IMG/VR virus record: IMGVR_UViG_3300037882_001697
Coordinates: 1 to 37,569 of that record
From: a virus
DNA length: 37,569 nt
Strand: one strand, 5' to 3'
A program made the position numbers and the translations under genes. This document shows positions 24,936 through 31,327 of this stretch, one piece after another; position 1 is the first letter of the stretch, and the number at the start of each line of letters is the position of its first letter. Under the pieces are notes generated by a model. It was not told the origin of the DNA, did no database searches, and saw only the letters and a list, made by a program, of their open reading frames with translations.

Positions 24936-25198
24936 CCACACGCGACAAAATCATACGGGCGGCTGATATTGAAAAACGATGGGAAGAATGTCCAGGCGTT
25001 AAAGCGGTTGCCAATGCTCGACAGATACAGGCGCAGCGTCTGCTTAGAGGCATTGTTAAACAGGCCGCGCTCGACGCGCCAGAAAGCGAGATTGAGAAAA
25101 GGGATGCAGACGTTTTGGAGCATGGGCAGGGATTCATGAAGGACGGCAAGCATGTTCCGCTTCATAAAATCTACAAAGAGCCAGAAAGCGAGGGGTGA
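24932..25198 (+). CDS. Unknown phage protein
   Basis: The product is 88 residues from the ATG at 24932 (ATGA overlap). It is helical and charged (DKIIRAADIEKRWEECPGVK, ANARQIQAQRLLRGIVKQ). There is a single cysteine and no membrane segment. No family is recognised. Confidence 0.6.
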   Translation: MTTRDKIIRAADIEKRWEECPGVKAVANARQIQAQRLLRGIVKQAALDAPESEIEKRDADVLEHGQGFMKDGKHVPLHKIYKEPESEG

Positions 25199-25389
25199 TG
25201 CTGGTTACTGGTGATATGGTTTTAATAACAGAAGCCAAAACTCCTATGGTTCACCCGTGGTCAGGGCATATTGGAGAACTGATTGAATTTACCACATACG
25301 GTCTTGGTTGGAAGGGCTGGAAGGTGAAATTGCAAAACGGGCAAGAGTGCTTTGCTAATGCGGCATGTTTAAAAAGGATAGGTAAATGA
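25198..25389 (+). CDS. Small SH3-like phage protein
   Basis: The ATG at 25198 has GAGGGG upstream and overlaps the preceding stop (TGATG); the GTG at 25195 is less likely. The 63 residues read MLVTGDMVLITEAKTPMVHP, then GHIGELIEF and KVKLQNGQECFANAACLKRI. This is the typical five-strand KOW/SH3-like pattern of small phage proteins. Role unknown. Confidence 0.6.
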   Translation: MLVTGDMVLITEAKTPMVHPWSGHIGELIEFTTYGLGWKGWKVKLQNGQECFANAACLKRIGK

Positions 25390-25685
25390 CCGACAGACAA
25401 ACGCAGGCCGTGGCGGAGGCGATATATAAAGCTCGGATGGGGAGTGAGCTTACATTCGCGCCAAACAATTATATCGTGAAAGCATATATTCAAGTCGCAG
25501 AGGCCGCAATCACCGCCAGCGATGCCAAGTATATCAAGGGGCTGGTGGAGGCGTTGACTGCACTGGTAAGCGCGAAGGAAATGAAGGAAATAGGGGCGCA
25601 GGAATATCCCGCCACCAAAGCTAGGGCGTGGGAACTGGCGCGAAATGCCCTCGCCGCCTTGCCGGAGGACATACGCAATGGATAA
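25386..25685 (+). CDS. Unknown helical phage protein
   Basis: The product is 99 residues, almost entirely helical (MTDRQTQAVAEAIYKARMGS, VAEAAITASDAKYIKGLVEA, ARAWELARNALAAL). It resembles small phage early proteins with repeated Ala-rich helices. Starts with an ATGA overlap. No function assigned. Confidence 0.6.
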   Translation: MTDRQTQAVAEAIYKARMGSELTFAPNNYIVKAYIQVAEAAITASDAKYIKGLVEALTALVSAKEMKEIGAQEYPATKARAWELARNALAALPEDIRNG

Positions 25686-25833
25686 CCCGCAGTCCGACGC
25701 ATACCTGACAGCGGGCAAGGACGCGCTCAAGGCGATATTGCATCCCGCAGAGGCGTTCGCGTGGTGCGTGGTTAGTGTCGGCAGGATGATGGCGAGTGTG
25801 GAATTTAATCATAAGAAAGGAAAGCAAAGATGA
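25678..25833 (+). CDS. 51-residue unknown protein
   Basis: The ATG at 25678 overlaps the preceding gene by eight bases; an in-frame ATG at 25645 lies deeper inside it. The product reads MDNPQSDAYLTAGKDALKAI, then LHPAEAFAWCVVSVGRMMAS. It has one moderately hydrophobic helix and a basic C-terminus. Its stop overlaps the next start (ATGA), which is the main support. Confidence 0.5.
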   Translation: MDNPQSDAYLTAGKDALKAILHPAEAFAWCVVSVGRMMASVEFNHKKGKQR

Positions 25834-26219
25834 AAATATCAGTGAAACAGACCATAGAGGCAAAATACTTAGATTTAGATGTAGCAGTTAGATACGACGA
25901 GGAAGATATGCCAAACGATGCTCCATTGCGTGACGGTAAGGCATGGAAGGCATTAATCAACCTTGATGAGCGCCGCATTGAAAGCTGGCCGCAGGGCAAA
26001 ACCCTATCCTTCCATGATATGAAGGTATGCGATGAGGGTATCTATATCCTGCTTGATGCCGACAAAAAAGAGATTACGCGCATTGAAGGCTATGTCCCAA
26101 ACAAGCTGCTTCCCGGCGAGTTCGGTGACTACTTGGATATGGATATTGATGAAAACGGGATAATTACCAACTGGCTATCCGGCGCTTCGCTTGAGGATTT
26201 TGAAAAACATGCTGAATGA
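25830..26219 (+). CDS. Conserved phage protein, unknown function
   Basis: The product is 129 residues. Its order of motifs recurs in many phages: AKYLDLDVAVRYDEED, RDGKAWKALINLDERRIESW and PQGKTLSFHDMKVCDEGIYI. Next come LLDADKKEITRIEGYVPNKL and GDYLDMDIDENGIITNW. It is probably a beta-rich single domain. An AAAGGAAAG site lies upstream. No biochemical role is known to me. Confidence 0.7.
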   Translation: MKISVKQTIEAKYLDLDVAVRYDEEDMPNDAPLRDGKAWKALINLDERRIESWPQGKTLSFHDMKVCDEGIYILLDADKKEITRIEGYVPNKLLPGEFGDYLDMDIDENGIITNWLSGASLEDFEKHAE

Positions 26220-26364
26220 TGCACCAGAAACACCAGAATTAGGCGCTATGCCAGAGTATATTTTGGCGTATATCGCCCCTATGCAATGCGGCGAAAAAGA
26301 GCGCCGTGAATTACTGAGAAGGCAACGGCTCGGTATAGCAACAGGCGAGCGGCTTAACAAATAA
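26209..26364 (+). CDS. 51-residue unknown protein
   Basis: The ATG at 26209 overlaps the preceding stop by 11 bases. The product reads MLNDAPETPELGAMPEYILA, then CGEKERRELLRRQRLGIATG. A second ATG in another frame at 26217 gives no gene. A six-base-pair hairpin (GCCACG/CGTGGC, 26378-26394) follows its stop. Small size and no known homology keep the confidence moderate. Confidence 0.5.
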   Translation: MLNDAPETPELGAMPEYILAYIAPMQCGEKERRELLRRQRLGIATGERLNK

Positions 26365-26413
26365 CCAAACCCCCAGCCACGGGGCGCGTGGCAATTAACG
26401 AAGGAGTATTACT

Positions 26414-26764
26414 ATGGGTATTTTAACCACTGAACAGATTGCGAAAGTGACACACGAAGCGAACCGTGCTTACTGTGAATCCATTGGAGATAACAGCCAG
26501 CCAGCATGGGAAAGCGCACCTGACTGGCAAAAGGACAGCGCACGTAAGGGCGTGGAGTTTAATCTTGCAAATCCTGATGCCCCTGCGTCGGCAAGTCATG
26601 ATTCATGGCTTAAAGAAAAGACCGAAACAGGCTGGAAATATGGCGAGGTCAAAGACCCCGAAAAGAAAGAGCATCCGTGCTTTGTTCCGTACGAGCAATT
26701 GCCGAAAGAACAGCAACGCAAAGACGCGCTATTTAAGGCCGTTGTCGCGGCATTGGCAGCATAA
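26414..26764 (+). CDS. RyR-domain protein
   Basis: The product is 116 residues with a GAAGGAG Shine-Dalgarno. Residues 5-95 match the RyR repeat known from ryanodine receptors and found in phages and bacteria. EQIAKVTHEANRAYCESIGD is followed by SQPAWESAPDWQKDSARKGV and by ASHDSWLKEKTETGWKYGEV. The terminal HPCFVPYEQLPKEQQRKDAL segment completes it. Bacterial RyR domains are suspected to sense or bind ligands, but no function is settled. The structured RNA begins seven bases after its stop. Confidence 0.85.
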   Translation: MGILTTEQIAKVTHEANRAYCESIGDNSQPAWESAPDWQKDSARKGVEFNLANPDAPASASHDSWLKEKTETGWKYGEVKDPEKKEHPCFVPYEQLPKEQQRKDALFKAVVAALAA

Positions 26765-26771
26765 CAACATG

Positions 26772-26869
26772 GGGTGTGCGGGCGTACCGGTAAGTACGCT
26801 GATTTATGCGCGAGGCATAAATTAATTGTGGTGACAATCAAGCCGGTGGAAACCCGGCCACACCCGCCA
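26772..26869 (+). ncRNA. tRNA-like cloverleaf RNA with encoded CCA
   Basis: The 98 bases fold exactly like a class II tRNA. The seven-base-pair acceptor stem is GGGTGTG (26772-26778) with CACACCC (26859-26865). Two linker bases precede a D arm closed by GGCG/CGCT whose loop contains GGTAA. A single base then precedes the third arm ATTTATGC/GCATAAAT (26802-26809, 26815-26822). The variable arm is ATTGT-GGTG-ACAAT (26825-26838). The T arm has a five-base-pair stem GCCGG/CCGGC with a seven-base loop, directly abutting the acceptor. The discriminator is G, followed by CCA. Odd points: the third arm is eight base pairs with a five-base loop, so no normal anticodon loop exists; the T loop is TGGAAAC, not TTCRANN; position 8 is C. 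It may be a decayed tRNA or a functional mimic. Confidence 0.5.
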
Positions 26870-26891
26870 ATATTCCCGAACGGTAATTTTT

Positions 26892-27287
26892 ATGACTGAT
26901 AAACCAATGACCACACCGACCATGCCCATTATAGCAAAAACGCGTGAAATGCACGCTGCCGGGTTTAACGATGCACGTATAGCCAGCGCATTGCAATTTT
27001 CTAAAGACACCATACAGGCAAAACGCACCGCCCTTGGGTTGCCATCTAATATCAGGGCGGTAGGGGCATTGACCGCTGCCAGCGAGCGTGCCGCGATTGT
27101 TGTTCATATACCGCCGCCCTTGCGTGTAGACCGTGACAAGGCACTTAAAGACCACTTTGCTGAACGTATATACATCAACGGCGAGTATCGCTTGGACGGG
27201 CGCTTAATTACGCAAACCGCCGCAATCATCGCCATGCAAAAAGAGCGTATTGACCAACGCAGGCCAACGGTGAGGTTTTACGTATGA
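26892..27287 (+). CDS. Helix-turn-helix phage protein
   Basis: The product is 131 residues. Residues about 12-55 (IIAKTREMHAAGFNDARIAS, then ALQFSKDTIQAKRTALGLPS) form a homeodomain-type helix-turn-helix with a typical recognition helix. Residues about 85-131 form a second helical segment (YINGEYRLDGRLITQTAAII). It could be a regulator or a DNA-binding replication accessory protein. It directly follows the tRNA-like RNA. No strong Shine-Dalgarno is visible. Confidence 0.65.
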   Translation: MTDKPMTTPTMPIIAKTREMHAAGFNDARIASALQFSKDTIQAKRTALGLPSNIRAVGALTAASERAAIVVHIPPPLRVDRDKALKDHFAERIYINGEYRLDGRLITQTAAIIAMQKERIDQRRPTVRFYV

Positions 27288-27508
27288 CAGCGCAGATATT
27301 GGCATTTCCGATACGAAACGAAAACGAACGCATAATGGTGGTCGCCAGCGTAGCCATTGGCATGCACTGCACCACGACACAGGCAGCGTATCGGTTTATC
27401 AGGGATTTGTGGCTGGACGGGATGATAAGCAGGGAAATCGCCGCCGCACTATTCTTGCGCCACGATATACCCGTTAAATGGCATGACAAACCGGAGGGGG
27501 CGGCGTGA
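27284..27508 (+). CDS. 74-residue unknown protein
   Basis: The product reads MTAQILAFPIRNENERIMVV, followed by TTQAAYRFIRDLWLDGMISR and EIAAALFLRHDIPVKW. It is helical, and the pair of helices near the C-terminus could be a helix-turn-helix. It has ATGA and GTGA overlaps with its neighbours. No family is recognised. Confidence 0.55.
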   Translation: MTAQILAFPIRNENERIMVVASVAIGMHCTTTQAAYRFIRDLWLDGMISREIAAALFLRHDIPVKWHDKPEGAA

Positions 27509-27555
27509 GCTATAAACGCAAGGAAATCATAGGCGAGTGCGTTGAGGTGACGGGC

Positions 27556-28164
27556 TTAAGTCATCCTCTCAGCCCTCATATGACAAGACTGGCAAAGCCC
27601 TATCAGGTTTTCCCGATTGTTGGCAGCGGCATGGCTATCAAAGTGACGAAATGGTGTAATGTGATGGACTGGAAGCGACTTTCCGACATGTTTTCTGCAA
27701 TGTCCGCAACAACCATCCTGTTCGCCAACAACTTGTTCCCGCGCCTCAAGCCACCCTTTCCCGCGATAGGTGGTTATACCCCCAACGTAACAAGGGGATT
27801 TTTCAGACACAAACACACCGGAATGTTCAAAGCACCTCCGAGAACAGAATTTAGCCAGCCCATTTTGGCGAATGAGCCACGGCTTTTGTGTGAACGACCC
27901 CTTGCAATGCTGGCATGTTCGCTCAACACCATTCTTCCAATTATGGCTTTTGTCACCAGTAAGCCCTTTAGGGAAGGCATTAGCCGGACGCTTCCCTGCG
28001 CGGAATCTATTGCCGATAAGGTGAGGCTTGTCCCCTACGTTGAGAAATTTTCTAGCCAGAAATCGCCCCTTGCACTCAGAAGAGCAAAAGCGGGATTTTT
28101 GGGCGCGGTATGGCTTGACCTTGTAGGTCGCGTTACATTCTTGGCAAATGAGATTTATCAACAT
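27556..28164 (-). CDS. HNH homing endonuclease
   Basis: The product is 202 residues and reads against the methyltransferase remnants. It has two zinc fingers in the N-terminal half (Cys7, Cys10, Cys27, Cys31 and Cys84, Cys87, Cys107, Cys111). The C-terminal HNH domain has a CGHC knuckle (153-155), LPVHHITPFRHFDSH (His167, His168), NNRENLIGLC and a CQSCH closing motif (191-195). Proteins of this kind cut a target gene and copy themselves into it. There is no Shine-Dalgarno; a promoter ends six bases before the ATG, suggesting a leaderless mRNA. The first finger resembles that of the intein-borne nuclease at 29930-30517. Confidence 0.85.
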   Translation of the reverse strand: MLINLICQECNATYKVKPYRAQKSRFCSSECKGRFLARKFLNVGDKPHLIGNRFRAGKRPANAFPKGLTGDKSHNWKNGVERTCQHCKGSFTQKPWLIRQNGLAKFCSRRCFEHSGVFVSEKSPCYVGGITTYRGKGWLEAREQVVGEQDGCCGHCRKHVGKSLPVHHITPFRHFDSHAAANNRENLIGLCQSCHMRAERMT

Positions 28165-28170
28165 ATTTCA

Positions 28171-28198
28171 TATATAACATACTATTGCTCAATGTCAA
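28171..28198 (-). promoter_or_regulatory. Promoter of the HNH gene (leaderless)
   Basis: On the minus strand TTGACA (28198-28193) and TATATA (28176-28171) are 16 bases apart. The ATG is only six bases after the -10 box, so transcription should start at or next to the A of the ATG. The -35 box lies right at the junction with the methyltransferase remnant. Confidence 0.6.
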
Positions 28199-28360
28199 TG
28201 GGCAGCGGCACAACCCTTGTAGCTTGCGCCAGAATGGGCAGGAAGGGAATCGGCATAGAGCTAGAGCCTAAATACTTCGACATCGCCTGTAAACGGGTCG
28301 AGGAAGCCTATAAGCAGGGCAGCCTGTTTATACCAGCGCCAAAACCAGAGCAAACCGAGC

Positions 28361-28744
28361 TTATACTATCAGCCCCTGCGCCTCATCCTCAGACCTGACA
28401 ACACCAGCGATGCCGCCAGAGCGGCGCACCTGAGTAATAAAATTTTCTTGATCGGCATTCGCACGTCCCGTGGCGGTTTTTACTTCCAGGGCAGTGAAAA
28501 CAGCTATTTGCCGCCCCACGTCCGCCTGAGTCACCGTGTAGGGATGCCAGCCGATGAGGTCAGACGAGCCGGGACATAACCCCATGCGTATCTTACGCGG
28601 GTTTATCAGCGTAAGGTCACCGTTCGCGTGGTGCCGTTCTATGCCCTGCCACGCCCACCCGGTGTTCTGCCGAAATAGGCGCGTGCCGAGCTTACTGAGG
28701 TGCTTCATGATGCGGTTTGATATATTCGTTTCAGCGATTGCCAT
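28361..28744 (-). CDS. VRR-NUC nuclease
   Basis: The product is 127 residues of the PD-(D/E)xK superfamily. LCPGSSDLIGWHP supplies the catalytic Asp, and FTALEVKTATGRANADQENF supplies the ExK motif and conserved Gln. The final VRRSGGIAGVVRSEDEA is the VRR signature. Such nucleases act on branched or flap DNA and are often paired with a helicase in phages. Its start lies one base after the helicase stop, consistent with a helicase-nuclease pair. The last 38 bases overlap the convergent methyltransferase remnant. Confidence 0.88.
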   Translation of the reverse strand: MAIAETNISNRIMKHLSKLGTRLFRQNTGWAWQGIERHHANGDLTLINPRKIRMGLCPGSSDLIGWHPYTVTQADVGRQIAVFTALEVKTATGRANADQENFITQVRRSGGIAGVVRSEDEAQGLIV

Positions 28745-28745
28745 T

Positions 28746-31157
28746 TTATTTCCTCGGTGTATTAACCGCCTTCGTTAAAAATGCGTCAAAACTGAGGGGC
28801 TTCGCGTAAACCCCTGACCGTGACACCTGAGCGGCGCGCATAGTAAACTGTTTCGCAGCCCATTGCTCTGCCTTACCTGGCGGCATACCGGATTTATATG
28901 CCTTCTCTATCAATTCTTCCAGCGGCAACTCTAATTGTACGGTGTGGCGCGTGGGGTTTTCAGCCCTCATTTTATCAACGGCTTCCCGCGTCATTTCCTT
29001 TAGGGAGCCGTCCACCTCGTCCAGTATGCGCGATTTCACCTCATAAACGTGATGACACTCAGGACATTCCTTGATGTGTGGCGCGTGGCAGGAAAAGCAC
29101 ATCGGGCAGCGGCGCATAGCTTCCAGCGTTTCTTCTTCGCCACGCTTCTTTTTAATCCTGCCTTTCAGTGACCACTCACGCGGCGAGTCTGGCAGGCCGT
29201 GGCGCATGATGTTTCCAGCGTGATCGAGAAAGATTGCTGGCTCAGATTTCGGCCTCAATCCCCTGCCGAGCTGTTGCAGGTGCAGGCTCAGACTCAGTGT
29301 AGGCCGTCCCTGAATCACGCACTCAATCGGCACATCACGCCCTGCGATGGCCGAGAGGTCAAAGCCCTCACCGAATAGATCGACGTTGAATATAACCGGC
29401 GTCACACCGCTGGCAAAATCCATGATATGCGCCCTGCGCTGTTCTGGCGGGGTGTTTGCGTCAACGTGCGCCGCTGGTATGCCGTTTACGTTAAATTCAT
29501 CCACCAGCGCCTTGCTGTGTTTGATAGAGGCGGCAAAGCCTATGGTGCGTTTTCCGAGCGCCTTTTGTTTCCACTGCCCCACGAAATCGGAAATGATAGC
29601 CCGGCGCATCATGACTTCTTCGACTTCATCCTGCACGAAATCGCCTGACCGCTCGTGAATTTCTGACATATCAGGGTTTGCCGGGCAGAATGCGCGGTAT
29701 TTACTCAGAAAACCGTGTTCAATGAGCCATTCGACATCCACGCCCTGCACCATGTGATCGAAAAAGTCAGATAATCCCTCACCTGATAATCTCCACGGGG
29801 TAGCGGTCAGTCCGACAATGCGGGTGCCGCCTGCCCGCGCCCACTTCACGATTTTAGCCCAGCCCGCCGCACTGGTGTGATGGCAATTGTGTACCAGTAC
29901 ACCGTTTGCGAAGTAGTTATGATTTTTTTCTACTTCGACATTGTAGACAAAACCGTCTGGACACAAGCCTCCAAATTTTCCGTCACCTGTTTGTTTGTGA
30001 ACCTCAACACTTTCCACCCAACATTGTTTAAAAATATTTCCTTGCGCCTGTCCTGTTTCTGTCTTTCCAGTGAACAGTGAGAAAAGCCATCCACTTCTAT
30101 TGCCATTTTTAAATGATGGTTCGCTATATCCAGCTTGTAATGAGTTGGCCGATAGCCGCCACCGGTTGTTAAAATATATTCCATCGGCCAGCCAAGCGCA
30201 GATGCCAATAACTGCTGTGCGACACTTGGCGGCTTTCCGTTTCCACCGCGAACCGTCGGCTTCCATTGCATTGTGCGTAGCGTCGTTGAAACCTTTGCTC
30301 GTACATCCTCGCGCTTCATTGGATTGTTTTTCTTCATGCGCGCGCTGGCATGGGTTTTGTTGGTTTTTGCCATTGTTTCCGACGATAAGCGCCGACAGAA
30401 TGTTTTTGAACATTCCCTTGAGCAGAACACACCCAGACCGGCTTTCAGTCTGTCCCGATGGTATTTTGTTACTATCGGAGTATCCCTTGCACACTCCTTG
30501 CAATTTGCTGCGTTCATTTATTCGCCTTTCTGTGATGCAATACACCATGCTTCCGCTATCAAGGCTTACCGCTGGAATATAGTTTTGTCCATTAAAAAAT
30601 GGGTGGTTTGGCGTACAGGTTATTTTTTTGCCATTTGAAAGTGTAATGGTTACAAGGTTTTTTGGGATATTTTTGTATAGGCGCATTATGCGTCTTTTTT
30701 CAACGCGCTGGCGGTCATGATTGTATGAGCTTACATAATCTCCGATACGGAGAGTTTCTATCGGCGTGCCATCAATAAGTGTACCTGCCGGGAAGCATTC
30801 GTCAACTATCAATAACTTAGGCGGTTTTATTTTTTCCAGCCGGTTGCCGAGCGTTCCCACGGTGGCAATACGCACGCGCATACGGGGGTTATAGTGATTT
30901 CCGGCTGCAATGAATGTATGCGGGATGCCTGATTTCTCGAATGTCTTGCTTGTCTGGGTGAGTAATTCCCGGCGATGCACCATGAATATAACTTCAAAGC
31001 CCTTGCTGTGCGATGTGCCAACCATGTAGGCAGCCATGACCGTTTTACCCGCGCCGGTTGGCGAGCGCATCAATACAGACTGATGCACGCGCAGCGCCTC
31101 ACGCATTTCGTTAATAAGGGTTTTCTGATCGTCACGTAATTTAAATTCACTACTCAC
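28746..31157 (-). CDS. SF2 DEAD/DEAH helicase, interrupted by an intein
   Basis: I place the start at the GTG at 31157, eight bases inside the upstream gene; a TTG at 31184 would add nine residues. Numbered from the TTG, motif I is SPTGAGKT (41-48), motif III LTATPWR (459-465) and motif VI QQLGRGLRP. Motif II (DECH) is split by an intein between Glu129 and the next codon. The spliced sequence is LLIVDECHHTSAAGW, restoring the ATPase motif. The mature helicase has about 500 residues and ends with a four-cysteine zinc finger (CPMC, CPEC). It resembles RadD-like phage helicases and probably works with the VRR-NUC nuclease in recombination or replication. Confidence 0.9.
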   Translation of the reverse strand: MSSEFKLRDDQKTLINEMREALRVHQSVLMRSPTGAGKTVMAAYMVGTSHSKGFEVIFMVHRRELLTQTSKTFEKSGIPHTFIAAGNHYNPRMRVRIATVGTLGNRLEKIKPPKLLIVDECFPAGTLIDGTPIETLRIGDYVSSYNHDRQRVEKRRIMRLYKNIPKNLVTITLSNGKKITCTPNHPFFNGQNYIPAVSLDSGSMVYCITERRINERSKLQGVCKGYSDSNKIPSGQTESRSGCVLLKGMFKNILSALIVGNNGKNQQNPCQRAHEEKQSNEARGCTSKGFNDATHNAMEADGSRWKRKAAKCRTAVIGICAWLADGIYFNNRWRLSANSLQAGYSEPSFKNGNRSGWLFSLFTGKTETGQAQGNIFKQCWVESVEVHKQTGDGKFGGLCPDGFVYNVEVEKNHNYFANGVLVHNCHHTSAAGWAKIVKWARAGGTRIVGLTATPWRLSGEGLSDFFDHMVQGVDVEWLIEHGFLSKYRAFCPANPDMSEIHERSGDFVQDEVEEVMMRRAIISDFVGQWKQKALGKRTIGFAASIKHSKALVDEFNVNGIPAAHVDANTPPEQRRAHIMDFASGVTPVIFNVDLFGEGFDLSAIAGRDVPIECVIQGRPTLSLSLHLQQLGRGLRPKSEPAIFLDHAGNIMRHGLPDSPREWSLKGRIKKKRGEEETLEAMRRCPMCFSCHAPHIKECPECHHVYEVKSRILDEVDGSLKEMTREAVDKMRAENPTRHTVQLELPLEELIEKAYKSGMPPGKAEQWAAKQFTMRAAQVSRSGVYAKPLSFDAFLTKAVNTPRK
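29886..30797 (-). mobile_element. Intein in the helicase DECH box
   Basis: This 304-residue in-frame insert starts with Cys (CFPAGTLIDGTPIETLRIGD, block A), has block B TCTPNHPFF with the TxxH motif, and ends with VYNVEVEKNHNYFANGVLVH then Asn (blocks F and G). The penultimate His and terminal Asn are present and the +1 residue is Cys, so all residues needed for splicing are there. In the splicing frame there is no LAGLIDADG or HNH motif. About 180 residues between B and F are linker-like and lie over a nuclease gene read in another frame. Confidence 0.92.
29930..30517 (-). CDS. Homing endonuclease nested out of frame in the intein
   Basis: The product is 195 residues, entirely inside the intein DNA on the same strand but in a different frame. 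The ATG at 30517 has an AGAAAGG Shine-Dalgarno seven bases upstream, so it can be translated on its own. Residues 6-36 form a CKEC...CSREC zinc finger. Residues 125-175 match the Vsr-like EDxHD nucleases: YKLDIANHHLKMAIEVDGFS with Asp130, Glu141, Asp143 and His147, then a DRRKEIFLNNVGWKVLRFTN strand-helix. Its last eight codons overlap the start of intein block F. It probably cuts intein-free helicase genes and so spreads the intein. Known relatives occur beside split inteins; here the intein is unsplit. Confidence 0.85.
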   Translation of the reverse strand: MNAANCKECARDTPIVTKYHRDRLKAGLGVFCSRECSKTFCRRLSSETMAKTNKTHASARMKKNNPMKREDVRAKVSTTLRTMQWKPTVRGGNGKPPSVAQQLLASALGWPMEYILTTGGGYRPTHYKLDIANHHLKMAIEVDGFSHCSLERQKQDRRKEIFLNNVGWKVLRFTNKQVTENLEACVQTVLSTMSK

Positions 31158-31299
31158 GATGCGCCCCGCAATACCACAGGCCAAGGCGGGTTTTCGCCTG
31201 CGTTTTATCCCCTGCCGCCAGCGATGCCAGTGCGCCGCTGAAATTAACTTCCTTGCCGAAATAGGCGGCCTCTCCGCACGTTTCGCATATATGCAGCAT
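31150..31299 (-). CDS. Small Cys-rich protein
   Basis: The frame is open from 31431, but that part lies inside the repressor gene. I use the ATG at 31299, 28 bases after the repressor stop, giving 49 residues. It reads MLHICETCGEAAYFGKEVNF and ends GLWYCGAHRE. CETC plus the CGAH tail make a plausible four-ligand zinc site. The Shine-Dalgarno is poor. It overlaps the helicase GTG by eight bases, suggesting coupled translation. Confidence 0.5.
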   Translation of the reverse strand: MLHICETCGEAAYFGKEVNFSGALASLAAGDKTQAKTRLGLWYCGAHRE

Positions 31300-31327
31300 T
31301 ACGAGGGTGCCGGATTTCGATATACGT

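Larger units (their letters stand above)
27505..28398 (+). pseudogene. DNA methyltransferase gene with core replaced by homing endonuclease
   Basis: An uninterrupted 297-codon frame joins two pieces of one phage DNA methyltransferase. Residues 1-15 (MSYKRKEIIGECVEV) match the usual start of this family, and residues from about 232 on match its end: MGSGTTLVACARMGRKGIGI, ELEPKYFDIACKRVEEAYKQ. The SAM-binding FxGxGTT motif is present but its DPF is lost. The catalytic DPPY and the intervening roughly 150-200 residues expected for the family are absent. In their place is an antisense HNH gene read in codon register, so no stop arises. The plus-strand middle is rich in unlikely sequence and I treat the gene as inactive. 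Its 3' end overlaps the VRR-NUC gene. Confidence 0.7.

Noticed and set aside
24425-25165. 246-codon minus-strand frame
   Set aside because: Lies opposite three well-supported, coupled plus-strand genes and has no motif.
26378-26394. Hairpin GCCACG/CGTGGC before the RyR gene as a terminator
   Set aside because: No T run follows, and the gene after it is in the same operon; noted only as a small stem.
26772-26869. Calling the cloverleaf a normal decoding tRNA
   Set aside because: The third arm pairs through the anticodon position, U33 is absent and the T loop lacks TTC, so no amino-acid specificity can be assigned from an anticodon.
31158-31184. TTG start at 31184 for the helicase
   Set aside because: No Shine-Dalgarno, and it deepens the overlap with the upstream gene; the GTG at 31157 fits better. 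The choice does not affect the helicase domains.
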